Assembly (NCBI GenBank): GCA_902785575.1
Contig: CACZZF010000004.1
Coordinates: 62,001-126,000 of the forward strand
Length of the DNA stretch: 64,000 nt
Reading direction: 5' to 3'
DNA from: an uncultured Bacteroidia bacterium
GTDB lineage: Bacteria; Bacteroidota; Bacteroidia; Bacteroidales; UBA932
The notes below the pieces were generated by a model, which was given only the letters and a program-made list of their open reading frames with translations, ran no database searches and was not told where the DNA came from. This document shows, in pieces, positions 25,005 to 33,029 of the stretch (positions are counted from its first letter, which is position 1; the number at the start of each line of letters is the position of its first letter). Position numbers and translations under genes: made by a program.

Positions 25005-26345
25005 ATGGATTCAAAACAAAGGATCGCCAATGCCCTGAAAGTGGCGACAGACACCAAGGTTTTCGAGATGGGAAGAGGAGTCAGTTCCATGGCTCCCGAT
25101 GTGTTCAAGAGACTGTTCCCCGGAAAAACAGCCAAGATAATCGCTGACATCAACACTTGGCCGGCTCTCGGTGAGAAGGTATATGGCCTTTTTGTGGAAG
25201 CCGGCATTCCGACGGAAAAGTTCATCATCATGGAGAAAGAGTTCCATGCTGAGTGGGAATACATCGAGATGGTGGACAAGGAATTGGATGGCGGATATAT
25301 CGCTGTGTCAGTTGGTTCCGGGGTCATCAATGACCTTTGCAAGCTTTGCTCCCATCATCATGACCAGCAATATCTGACCCTTCCGACTGCAGCCTCTGTT
25401 GATGGATATTCATCCTTTGGGGCCTCTATTTCTTATCAGAATTCAAAGCAGACATTCTCCTGTCCGGCGCCTGTCGCGATTATCGCTGACATTGACGTGA
25501 TAGCCGCCGCTCCGAAAGAAATGACGGCCGCCGGTTACGCCGATCTTGCCGCGAAGGTTCCTGCCGGAGCGGAATGGATGGTGGCTGATCTGATGGGCAC
25601 GGCTCCGATAAAGCCTGACGCATGGCATGTGCTGCAGGACTATCTGGATGATTTGCTGGCCAATCCGGAAGGTGTCGCGGCTGGTGATCCCGATGCGGTT
25701 TCTGATCTGTTTGAAGGATTGACTCTCAGCGGAATAGCTATGCAGGCAGCCCAGTCCAGCCGTCCCGCGTCTTGCTGCGACCATTTGTTCAGTCACATCC
25801 TTGACATGACCCATCACAGGTTCAATGGCAAGTTGCAGTCTCATGGATTCCAGGTGGCGATCGGCACTCTTACGATGTGTGCGGTTTTCGATGAGCTATT
25901 CAAGATGGATCTTACCAAATTGGATGTTGAGGCCTGCGTCAAGGCATGGCCGAGTCTCGAAGAAGAGCAGGAGAGAGCGTTACGGATATTCAAGGATTTC
26001 CCGGCCCCTAAGCTTGGATTTGAATGTATCACCAAGAAATATAATGATGCCGCGACAGTCCGTGAGCAGTTGACCAGGGTCCGGGACACATGGCCTGAAT
26101 TCAAGAAAAAGCTTCAGGGACAGGTTTATTCCTTCGCGAAGATGCGGGATCTGTTCAAGGTCGCGGGGGCACCTTACGATCCTTCGATGATTGGCGTTAC
26201 CCGCCAGCAACTTAAAGATATGTTCCCGATCGTGCAGCTTATGCGCCATCGTATGAATGTTCTCGACCTGGCCAAGAGGGGAATGTTCTACAATGAGCTT
26301 GTCGAGCCGGTTTTCGCACCGGGTGGGGCTTGGGAGATACTTTAG
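25005..26345 (+). CDS. sn-glycerol-1-phosphate dehydrogenase (AraM/EgsA type)
   Basis: The 446-residue protein belongs to the iron/zinc alcohol dehydrogenase-like G1P dehydrogenase group. The nucleotide-binding region has VSVGSGVINDLCKL. The active-site part has LPTAASVDGYSSFGASI, then AAGYADLAAK, HLFSHILDM and SHGFQVAIGTL, which supply the metal-binding Asp and His residues. The enzyme makes G1P from dihydroxyacetone phosphate, the precursor of archaeal lipids and of prenylglyceryl phosphates in some bacteria. I chose ATG 25005; in-frame codons upstream lie inside the promoter. A swivelling-domain gene follows after 6 bp. Confidence 0.87.
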   Translation: MDSKQRIANALKVATDTKVFEMGRGVSSMAPDVFKRLFPGKTAKIIADINTWPALGEKVYGLFVEAGIPTEKFIIMEKEFHAEWEYIEMVDKELDGGYIAVSVGSGVINDLCKLCSHHHDQQYLTLPTAASVDGYSSFGASISYQNSKQTFSCPAPVAIIADIDVIAAAPKEMTAAGYADLAAKVPAGAEWMVADLMGTAPIKPDAWHVLQDYLDDLLANPEGVAAGDPDAVSDLFEGLTLSGIAMQAAQSSRPASCCDHLFSHILDMTHHRFNGKLQSHGFQVAIGTLTMCAVFDELFKMDLTKLDVEACVKAWPSLEEEQERALRIFKDFPAPKLGFECITKKYNDAATVREQLTRVRDTWPEFKKKLQGQVYSFAKMRDLFKVAGAPYDPSMIGVTRQQLKDMFPIVQLMRHRMNVLDLAKRGMFYNELVEPVFAPGGAWEIL

Positions 26346-26351
26346 ACCAAG

Positions 26352-26750
26352 ATGACTTTCAGGGGAAACGGAGTTGCCGGATTCGCCAAAGGGCGCGCGT
26401 TCGTGGTTTTTGACCGCGGACAGAGGAATCCTTTTGAGGACATTCCTCCTGGCAGCGTCCTTATCGCCAGGACAGTTTCCTTGTCAGATTCGGTGATGAT
26501 AAATTTCAAGAATGTTGTCGCCATGGTCACTGAAGAGGAGGACTTGACAGGACATGTCGGCCTTCTTGCCAGGGGGCTTGGAATACCTGCTGTTGTTGGA
26601 ATATCTAATTGTATGAGAGATATTTACAATAGCGACAGGGTGCTAATCCGGAATCTGGATGTGCTGGTGAACCCGGATCTTTCGGAAGTGGAGGAATTTG
26701 ATCGCTTAAGGAGAGAAGCCGATCCCCAGCTCAGTCTTGATTTGCGATAG
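26352..26750 (+). CDS. Stand-alone PEP-utiliser swivelling (phosphohistidine) domain protein
   Basis: The 132-residue protein is a lone mobile domain of the PEP-synthase/PPDK/enzyme I type. The signature EEDLTGHVGLLARGLGIPAV corresponds to the phosphohistidine loop, with H68 conserved. Upstream, PPGSVLIARTVSLSD matches the beginning of this fold. There are no nucleotide- or PEP-binding domains. It starts 6 bp after the glycerol-1-phosphate dehydrogenase and its 3' end overlaps the convergent dipeptidase gene by 20 bp. Function is unknown. It could carry a phosphoryl group between partner proteins or act as a regulatory domain. Confidence 0.85.
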   Translation: MTFRGNGVAGFAKGRAFVVFDRGQRNPFEDIPPGSVLIARTVSLSDSVMINFKNVVAMVTEEEDLTGHVGLLARGLGIPAVVGISNCMRDIYNSDRVLIRNLDVLVNPDLSEVEEFDRLRREADPQLSLDLR

Positions 26751-28287
26751 CTTGGGCCTCCCTGAGGACTCTCATGAAATTACCTCCCCAGAACCCTTTG
26801 ATCTGGCTTGAGGTGTAGCCGCGCTCAAGCATCTTTACGGTCAGATTGATCAGATCATTGTCCCCATTACATCCCCAGACTCCACCTCCGCCGTCGAAAT
26901 CACTACCGATACCTACATGTTCCGCACCGGCCACGTTGACGCAGTGGTCGAAATGCCTCATAACGTCGTCAATCGTGATGGAATCCTTAGGACGTCCTAG
27001 ATATTCAGGGACGGTGTAGACCTGGATTATTCCTCCGTTTTCAGCAAGAGCTTTGAGTTGTTTATCGTCCAGCCCGCGGTCATGACCATAGATGGCCTTG
27101 GCTCCAGAATGTGAGCATATTATCGGAGCCTTGCTGTATTTGACACAATCCCAAAAGGTTCCGGAGGATGGATGGGACAGGTCGACAAGGATTCCTTGCC
27201 TATTCATTTCCTCCACCACCTTTATTCCGAATTCTGTAAGTCCCTTGGAAGGGTCACTGCCGTGTCTGGACGATGTGTTGCAAATGGAATTGTCCCGGAA
27301 ATGGCATAAAGTGATATATACCACCCCCAAGTCTTTCATTTTCTTTATATTCCCGAGATCTTTACCTATCCCGTACCCGTTCTCCAGGGCTATCATAAAG
27401 GCCTTTTTCCCTGCCGCTCGCAGGCTTTCCGCTTCGGCCGGAGTCTTGACGATTCCACAAAGATCCGGATACCTTTCCACATCCTTTTTTATCTGCCCGA
27501 TCTTAACGAGGTTTCGCTCTGCGGCCCTTTTTGATGAGGCGTCATCTGTGGATCCCTGCCAGAGAAAACTAATCAAAACCTGCGCATCCAGATGGCCTTC
27601 ATCCATTTTCGGAATTCCAGCTTGGCTTATGGATCTCTTTCCTACCGACCATCCCTGCTGGTACATGTCCGGGAGGTCGCAGTGTGTGTCAATAGAGAAT
27701 ATATCATCCATCAACCTGACTGCCTTGCGGAAAGTCCTGGCCTTCTTAATCAAAGCGTCAAAGGAGGAAATGTCGCACGGAAGACGCCTCAGCCCTTTGT
27801 CTATGGTTTGGGTCAAAGCGGAAGTTCCAAGATATGGAATGTTCCAATCAGTTATGGTCTTGTAAACAAGGATCGAATACTGATTGGAGGCGGCGACCCA
27901 TCCGTCAGGCATAGCCGCTCCATCCCAAATTACGGAAGCGGCTCTGAGATCGATAGTTGAACAGTCTTTTCGAGGCATATCCACCGGAATGCCTCCGCTG
28001 TTTGAGACAAGATTCCTCAGATACTCCGCCTCTTCGCAGTCCGGAATGGCGATTGTTGGCCGGCCAAGCGATTGCTGAAATGCTAACGTGTCATTCTGAG
28101 CGGTGTCCTGAGCCCGTCGAAGGGCGTAGCGAAGAATCTTCCCAGAGTGGTAATATTCAGTTATTTCCGCATCCGCTTTCTCGAAGAGTTTACGGACTGG
28201 TTCCGGGTATGTGACTCCCTGGGCGCCCAATCCAGCGATAGAAAGGATCGCCAAAACAACCAAGCAAAATGAATATCTCCACCTCAT
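26731..28287 (-). CDS. Membrane dipeptidase (peptidase M19) with N-terminal extra domain
   Basis: The 518-residue exported protein has a signal peptide (FCLVVLAILSIAGLGAQ). Residues from about 210 form the M19 renal-dipeptidase barrel, with the metal-site motifs FSIDTHCDLPDMY, ALENGYGIG, DLSHPSSG, ICSHSGAKAI and IGSDFDGGGG. It would cleave dipeptides, possibly peptidoglycan-derived. The N-terminal stretch of about 150 residues (GRPTIAIPDCEEAEYLRN onward) recalls a degenerate peptidase C26-like domain; that is inference. Residues 50-67 are encoded by a palindromic repeat inserted in frame. ATG 28287 gives the signal peptide. It is divergent from comF by about 40 bp. Confidence 0.88.
   Translation of the reverse strand: MRWRYSFCLVVLAILSIAGLGAQGVTYPEPVRKLFEKADAEITEYYHSGKILRYALRRAQDTAQNDTLAFQQSLGRPTIAIPDCEEAEYLRNLVSNSGGIPVDMPRKDCSTIDLRAASVIWDGAAMPDGWVAASNQYSILVYKTITDWNIPYLGTSALTQTIDKGLRRLPCDISSFDALIKKARTFRKAVRLMDDIFSIDTHCDLPDMYQQGWSVGKRSISQAGIPKMDEGHLDAQVLISFLWQGSTDDASSKRAAERNLVKIGQIKKDVERYPDLCGIVKTPAEAESLRAAGKKAFMIALENGYGIGKDLGNIKKMKDLGVVYITLCHFRDNSICNTSSRHGSDPSKGLTEFGIKVVEEMNRQGILVDLSHPSSGTFWDCVKYSKAPIICSHSGAKAIYGHDRGLDDKQLKALAENGGIIQVYTVPEYLGRPKDSITIDDVMRHFDHCVNVAGAEHVGIGSDFDGGGGVWGCNGDNDLINLTVKMLERGYTSSQIKGFWGGNFMRVLREAQAIANQD
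28089..28139. repeat. Composite palindromic repeat inside the dipeptidase gene
   Basis: This 51 bp element is within coding sequence. The outer parts TGTCATTCTGAGCG (28089-28102) and GTAGCGAAGAATCT (28126-28139) match the window's repeat family. The inner part GTCCTGAGCCCGTCGAAGGG (28105-28124) is a different inverted repeat nested inside. Its length is exactly 17 codons, so the frame is kept. Confidence 0.8.
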
Positions 28288-28330
28288 ATCTATTCGCGAA
28301 TTTAGGCGCTTTTTTGTATAATTGCATAAA

Positions 28331-29107
28331 ATGACTTTGACTATGATTAACCGGTTGTCTTTCCAGGATGGGCTCACGGCCTTTCTCGACGTCCTATTAC
28401 CCAGAAAATGTATTGTTTGCGGAGAGGTTCTCTCTTTACATGAAAAGCATGTCTGCCTAAAATGCCTTGGTGACCTTCCGAGGACCTTTTATTCGTTTAT
28501 GCCAAGGAACCGTATGTCTGAGAGGTTCAACGATCTGGTGCAAAGAGATCTTGATTCGTCTATGAGTAGGACCGATGTGCCAGTTCCATATTCCCTTGCG
28601 ACGGCTCTTTTCTATTACCGCGCGTCTACTGGATACCGGAATATCACCAAAAGCCTCAAATACCACGGGAATATTGCCGCAGGCCGTTACTTCGCCGGAA
28701 TGCTGGCGGATGAGATGATCGCCTCGGGATTTTATAGCGATATTGACGCGGTGGTTCCTGTGCCTTTGCATTGGACCAGAAGGTGGTCAAGAGGTTATAA
28801 TCAGGCAGAGGTGATCGGGAAGGTAATAGCGTCCGCATTAGGTGTTCCTTTGCGGACAGACATCCTTAAGCGCCGTCGAAGGACCAGAACACAAACCAAG
28901 CTCTCAATAGAAGGTAAAACAGCGAATGTCCGCGGAGCTTTCGGAGTGAGAAAGGGCTCTGACATTAACGGCCTTTCACATATTCTGCTGGTTGATGATG
29001 TCTTCACAACCGGGGCTACACTCCATTCTTGTTTACTCGCCTTAAGGGAAGAAAAGTCATTTCCAATCAAAATCTCAGTCGCGACTTTGGCCTGCGTAGG
29101 GGATTGA
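28331..29107 (+). CDS. comF: ComF-family phosphoribosyltransferase-like protein
   Basis: The protein of about 258 residues has the N-terminal zinc-ribbon-like cysteines of ComF (LPRKCIVCGE and HVCLKCLGDL). A PRTase-type domain follows, with DAVVPVPLHWTRRWSRGYNQ and the PRPP loop ILLVDDVFTTGATL. ComF proteins are tied to DNA uptake and single-strand DNA handling, but their enzymatic role is unclear. Starts at 28331 (ATG) or 28343 (ATG) are both reasonable. It is followed by the 324 bp gap and has no obvious operon partner. Confidence 0.92.
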   Translation: MTLTMINRLSFQDGLTAFLDVLLPRKCIVCGEVLSLHEKHVCLKCLGDLPRTFYSFMPRNRMSERFNDLVQRDLDSSMSRTDVPVPYSLATALFYYRASTGYRNITKSLKYHGNIAAGRYFAGMLADEMIASGFYSDIDAVVPVPLHWTRRWSRGYNQAEVIGKVIASALGVPLRTDILKRRRRTRTQTKLSIEGKTANVRGAFGVRKGSDINGLSHILLVDDVFTTGATLHSCLLALREEKSFPIKISVATLACVGD

Positions 29108-29431
29108 TAAATTGTAACTAAAACAGTTTAAATGTGGATTTAAATTGTTTTTATGGGGGTTTGAAGCGGGTCTGGGCGGGGTGTTTTAGCGGATTTAAAA
29201 TTATTCCTTATTGTTTAAAGAGCGCAATTTCAGCTATTTAAACCATTTAATAGTGAAATTTTAAAAAATTTATAATAAAAAATTTGCGCAATTAAAAAAA
29301 AGCCGTACCTTTGTATCGGGTTGAGCAAGGAGGTTCTCTCCCCGGACAACCCGATTGGTTATTAGTTTTAGTGTTATTAATTATGTGGTTAGAGTGAGGG
29401 TCCACGCGAGAAGCGTCGACGCTCATTTTTT
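29108..29431. other. 324 bp AT-rich gap
   Basis: This is the longest gene-free stretch in the window. The first 175 bp is AT-rich with no ORF and no recognisable site, apart from a G-rich patch around 29154-29183. The second half holds a strong Bacteroidota promoter, a hairpin and a T-run. These are annotated separately as a candidate small RNA. No tRNA or palindromic repeat copy is present. Confidence 0.8.
29283..29313 (+). promoter_or_regulatory. Bacteroidota-type promoter for a candidate small RNA
   Basis: TTTG (29283-29286), a 19 bp spacer and TACCTTTG (29306-29313) give a full match to the consensus. No protein gene lies downstream on this strand, since nhaA faces the opposite way. Confidence 0.8.
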
Positions 29432-29433
29432 TT
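29317..29433 (+). ncRNA. Candidate small structured RNA
   Basis: Starting just after the consensus promoter, ATCGGGTTG (29315-29323) pairs exactly with CAACCCGAT (29347-29355). An inner GGAG/CTCC pair surrounds a short loop. About 110 bases downstream, AGCGTCGACGCT (29412-29423) precedes an eight-T run, a plausible though short terminator. The only ORF inside is four codons (MWLE), so an RNA product is the simplest reading. It would converge on the nhaA 3' end. I could not assign it to a known family such as 6S or SRP RNA. Confidence 0.4.
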
Positions 29434-30841
29434 ATGCCTTCTTCTCAAGCTTGTGGATGACAGAGATCAGAAGGCTTCCAAGTATTCCCGCACATAGGGA
29501 TCCCATCAGTACAGCGACCTTTCCCATGTCTCTTAGTTTCGACATGACTTCCGGAGTTTGATCTCCAAATGACAAAGTGTCCACGAAGATTGACATTGTG
29601 AAGCCGATACCGCCGAGGCAGGCAACCGCTATCAGCATCTTCCATGAAGCCTTGGCGGGCATCTCTCCAGCTTTCAATTTTACGGCGATAAAGCTCGCCA
29701 AAGATATTCCAAGCGGCTTCCCGATAAGAAGACCTAAGAATATTCCCATTCCAACACCCCCAAGCGCGGGGTCGACATGGAACACATTGAAATAAGACAG
29801 GTCTGGGATTTCCACGCCGGCGTTAGCCAGGGCGAACAAGGGCATAATCAGGAAGTTGACCCAGGGTCCCAGCGCATGCTCAAGGCGATAGCTCATAGGG
29901 ATGGAACCTCTAGATATAACCGACATACGCCTCAGGCAATGTCTTTGGGGGCCATTAGGGAACTCCGCGGATGCGGAAACGATTCCCTTATATTCATTCA
30001 GACGCTTGATGTATTGGATTCTCTTGCGGCGATAGTAGGCCTCGTTATATCGGGCTGTCATAGGTACCAGAAAAGCCATCACAACACCCGACATCGTGGA
30101 ATGGATTCCTGAATAATAGAACAACGCCCAAATGGCCATGGCGGGAATGAAATAGTACCATTCGCGTTTCTCGCCGAGCCGGTTCATTATGAATATCAAC
30201 ACAATGAGCGCTATCGCTATGCTAAGCAGGCCGAAATTGATAGTTCCACCATAAAACAGAGCGACCACCAAGATGGCGATCAGGTCGTCCGCGATCGCCA
30301 ATGCGGTCAGGAATACTTTAAGTGAAACAGGCACCTTGTCTCCAAGAATGGATAGGATACCAACAGCGAAAGCGATATCCGTAGCGGTAGGAATTCCCCA
30401 ACCGGACGATGCCGCGGTCCCATGATTGACAATCGCGAATATCACTGCCGGGGCTACCACTCCACCAAATGCCGCGATGACCGGCATCAAAGCTTTCTTC
30501 ACACTGGAGAGTTCTCCGTTTTTCATCTCGCGCCGAATCTCAAGTCCGACGGTGAAGAAGAAGACGGTCATCAGGATGTCGTTGATGAAACTCTCGATAG
30601 TCATTCCCTTCGGGAACCACACATCCTTGCCTCCTGGAATCTTGAAGAAGAGCGAGACTTTCGTTTCCAGAATGTTATGATAAAACTCCTTCGTGAATGG
30701 AAGGTTAGCCAACAGCATTGCCACGACTACGCATGCGAGGAGTATGACTCCTTGTGCCCAAGGCTGGTTTGAGAATCTGCGTCTGCGGTGGTCGAAATTT
30801 CTGATACCTTTAGTCCAGGTGTAGATAGGAAAAAGTCTCAT
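29432..30841 (-). CDS. nhaA: Na+/H+ antiporter NhaA
   Basis: This inner-membrane antiporter exports sodium in exchange for protons. It has 469 residues and about 12 transmembrane helices. Family stretches are FFFTVGLEIRREMKNGEL, GWGIPTATDIAFAVGIL and the essential Asp pair D185-D186 in ALAIADDLIAIL. The loop at about 275-310 (YIKRLNEYKGIVSASAEFP) is longer than in the E. coli protein, as is usual in Bacteroidota. It starts 6 bp after the ahcY stop, so the two form an operon transcribed leftwards. Confidence 0.96.
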   Translation of the reverse strand: MRLFPIYTWTKGIRNFDHRRRRFSNQPWAQGVILLACVVVAMLLANLPFTKEFYHNILETKVSLFFKIPGGKDVWFPKGMTIESFINDILMTVFFFTVGLEIRREMKNGELSSVKKALMPVIAAFGGVVAPAVIFAIVNHGTAASSGWGIPTATDIAFAVGILSILGDKVPVSLKVFLTALAIADDLIAILVVALFYGGTINFGLLSIAIALIVLIFIMNRLGEKREWYYFIPAMAIWALFYYSGIHSTMSGVVMAFLVPMTARYNEAYYRRKRIQYIKRLNEYKGIVSASAEFPNGPQRHCLRRMSVISRGSIPMSYRLEHALGPWVNFLIMPLFALANAGVEIPDLSYFNVFHVDPALGGVGMGIFLGLLIGKPLGISLASFIAVKLKAGEMPAKASWKMLIAVACLGGIGFTMSIFVDTLSFGDQTPEVMSKLRDMGKVAVLMGSLCAGILGSLLISVIHKLEKKA

Positions 30842-30847
30842 GTAAGG

Positions 30848-32104
30848 TTATTCTCCGTATAAATAAATCCGTTGTTTTTCTGTTAGCGAGTCGATGGTTA
30901 TTCCCCAGTCGGCAAGTTTTCTCAATGCGACTTCCCGGTCGATTTCCGCGGGGACGTTATGAAGCATGCTTCCGGGCTCTCTTGAGAGAGAGAACCTGTT
31001 GTCTACCAGGTATTTGGCACTTAAGGCTTGAATAGCGAAAGACATGTCCATGATTTCAGCCGGATGTCCGTCTCCCGCGGCCAGGTTGACAAGCCGACCT
31101 TCCGCGAGGATGTATATCCGTTTCCCGCCCGGGAGCTGGTATTCCTGGATATTCTGCCTGGCCGGATTCTCGCTCTCCGCTATCTTTTTAAGCTGTTTTA
31201 CCGAAACCTCACAATCGAAATGGCCGGCATTGCAGCAGATGGCTCCGTCCTTCATTTTGAGGAAATGCTCCTCAGTTATCACATCTTCGCAACCAGTCAC
31301 GGTAACGAAAATGTCTCCGATCGGAGCCGCTTCAGCCATGCTCATGACCCTGAACCCATCCATTACGGCTTCCATCGCTTTGATTGGATCGATTTCGGTC
31401 ACTATCACCCTGGCACCCAAGCCTTTGGCTCTCATCGCGACACCTTTGCCGCACCAACCGTATCCTGCCACAACCACATCTTTTCCGGCAACTATCAGGT
31501 TGGTGGTTCGATTGATTCCGTCCCAGACCGATTGTCCCGTGCCGTAGCGGTTGTCAAAGAAATGCTTGCAAGCGGCGTCGTTCACCAACATCATCGGGAA
31601 CATGAGTTTTCCGGCACGATTCATGGCCTCAAGCCTTAGTATACCTGTCGTGGTCTCTTCACATCCTCCTATGACATTCTGAATAAGATCCGGATAGTTC
31701 TCATGGATCATCGACACGAGGTCTCCACCATCGTCGATAATGATGTTGGGGCCTGCCTCAATGACTTTGCGGATGCCGTTCTCATATTCCTCAGGAGTAG
31801 CTCCATGGACGGCGAAAACGTTCAGCCCCTCATGAACAAGGGCAGCCGCGACATCATCTTGGGTGGACAAAGGATTGCTTCCGGTGATGAACATCTCGGC
31901 GCCACCATCGGCGAGAACCTCGCAAAGACGCGCTGTCTTGGCCTCCAGATGAACAGACAAAGCAACTCTTAAGCCTTTGAACGGCTTACTGTCTTTGAAC
32001 TCCTTGTCAAGCCCTTCGAGAAGAGGTGTGTGATGCCTTACCCAGTTGATTTTCAGTTCCCCGCTCTCCCAGAGGCCGGGGTCTCGTATCTCGCTATTAA
32101 CCAC
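30848..32104 (-). CDS. ahcY: Adenosylhomocysteinase
   Basis: This NAD-dependent hydrolase splits S-adenosylhomocysteine to adenosine and homocysteine, relieving inhibition of methyltransferases. At 418 residues it is the shorter archaeal/Thermotoga-like type. Motifs are SVHLEAKTARLCEVL, TGSNPLSTQDDVAAAL, NRYGTGQSVWDGINRTTN and the NAD-binding VAGYGWCGKGVAMRAKGLGA. The start appears to be GTG 32104, because no earlier ATG fits. It is co-transcribed with nhaA. A -7-like box TATATTTG on the minus strand (32126-32133) lies just upstream. Confidence 0.95.
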   Translation of the reverse strand: MVNSEIRDPGLWESGELKINWVRHHTPLLEGLDKEFKDSKPFKGLRVALSVHLEAKTARLCEVLADGGAEMFITGSNPLSTQDDVAAALVHEGLNVFAVHGATPEEYENGIRKVIEAGPNIIIDDGGDLVSMIHENYPDLIQNVIGGCEETTTGILRLEAMNRAGKLMFPMMLVNDAACKHFFDNRYGTGQSVWDGINRTTNLIVAGKDVVVAGYGWCGKGVAMRAKGLGARVIVTEIDPIKAMEAVMDGFRVMSMAEAAPIGDIFVTVTGCEDVITEEHFLKMKDGAICCNAGHFDCEVSVKQLKKIAESENPARQNIQEYQLPGGKRIYILAEGRLVNLAAGDGHPAEIMDMSFAIQALSAKYLVDNRFSLSREPGSMLHNVPAEIDREVALRKLADWGITIDSLTEKQRIYLYGE

Positions 32105-32144
32105 GTTTGTTTCGATTTAGAGATGCAAATATAGCCAATTATTC

Positions 32145-32175
32145 TTGCCCGAGTTGACAAATAACTTTATTTTTG
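32145..32175 (+). promoter_or_regulatory. Candidate promoter of fabG
   Basis: TTG (32145-32147), a 20 bp spacer and TATTTTTG (32168-32175) match the Bacteroidota promoter consensus. They lie about 90 bp upstream of fabG, and the leader would carry a repeat. Confidence 0.65.
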
Positions 32176-32209
32176 CAAACTGATGACATCTTTATAAAAG
32201 AATTAATGA

Positions 32210-32253
32210 TGTCATTCTGAACGAAGTGAAGAATCTAACGAAGTGAAGAATCT
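32210..32253. repeat. Tandem palindromic repeat in the fabG leader
   Basis: A copy TGTCATTCTGAACGAAGTGA... (32210-32236) is followed directly by a second half-unit AACGAAGTGAAGAATCT (32237-32253). It lies between the candidate promoter and the fabG start, so it would be in the 5' untranslated region. Confidence 0.8.
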
Positions 32254-32267
32254 ATAATTTTAAGAAT

Positions 32268-33014
32268 ATGGGATTATTGGAAGGAAAAGTCGCCCTCGTC
32301 ACGGGCGCGGCGAGAGGAATCGGAAAGGCGATCGCCCTTAAATTCGCCTCCGAAGGAGCCGATGTGGCATTTACCGACCTCGTGATCAACGAGGCGGCTG
32401 AACAGACAATCAAGGAATTGGAGGCTTTCGGCCATAAGGTCAAAGGATACGCTTCCAATGCGGCTAATTTCGAGGAGACTCATGTTGTCGTGGAGCAGAT
32501 CCTCGCCGATTTCGGAAGGATCGATATTCTTGTCAACAACGCGGGAATCACCAAGGATGGCCTGATGATGAGAATGACTGAGCAGCAGTGGGATGCCGTC
32601 ATCGGCGTCAACCTTAAGTCGGCGTTCAATTTCATCCATGCTCTTACCCCGATCATGGCTCGTCAGAGAGGTGGAAGCATCATCAATATGTCATCAGTTG
32701 TTGGAGTGTCCGGTAACGCCGGCCAGTGCAACTATTCCGCCTCCAAGGCCGGAATGATCGGTCTGGCCAAGTCGATCGCGAAGGAGATGGGTCCCCGCGG
32801 CATCAGGGCCAACTGCATCGCCCCCGGATTCATTATCTCTGATATGACCAACGCTCTTTCACAAGAGGTGCGTGACGCTTGGACAAAGCAGATTCCTCTG
32901 CGCAGGGGTGGTACTCCCGAGGATGTGGCCAATGTGGCTCTCTTCCTCGCCAGCGACCTTTCCAGCTATGTAAGCGGACAGGTCATTCACTGCTGTGGTG
33001 CGATGAATTGCTAG
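32268..33014 (+). CDS. fabG: 3-oxoacyl-[ACP] reductase FabG (SDR family)
   Basis: This NADPH-dependent short-chain dehydrogenase carries out the first reduction in fatty acid elongation. It has 248 residues. VTGAARGIGKAIAL is the cofactor-binding glycine motif, NNAGIT follows, and the catalytic set is S (NMSSVVG) with Y and K in YSASKAG. The C-terminus ends GQVIHCCGAMNC, where most FabG proteins end in GGM-like tails, a small deviation. No other fatty acid genes are near, so it stands alone. It converges on manC. Confidence 0.95.
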   Translation: MGLLEGKVALVTGAARGIGKAIALKFASEGADVAFTDLVINEAAEQTIKELEAFGHKVKGYASNAANFEETHVVVEQILADFGRIDILVNNAGITKDGLMMRMTEQQWDAVIGVNLKSAFNFIHALTPIMARQRGGSIINMSSVVGVSGNAGQCNYSASKAGMIGLAKSIAKEMGPRGIRANCIAPGFIISDMTNALSQEVRDAWTKQIPLRRGGTPEDVANVALFLASDLSSYVSGQVIHCCGAMNC

Positions 33015-33029
33015 AGGCTTGACTAGTCT

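Noticed and set aside
29380..29400. Tiny ORF (MWLE) within the candidate small RNA
   Set aside because: Four codons, with no ribosome-binding context supporting translation.
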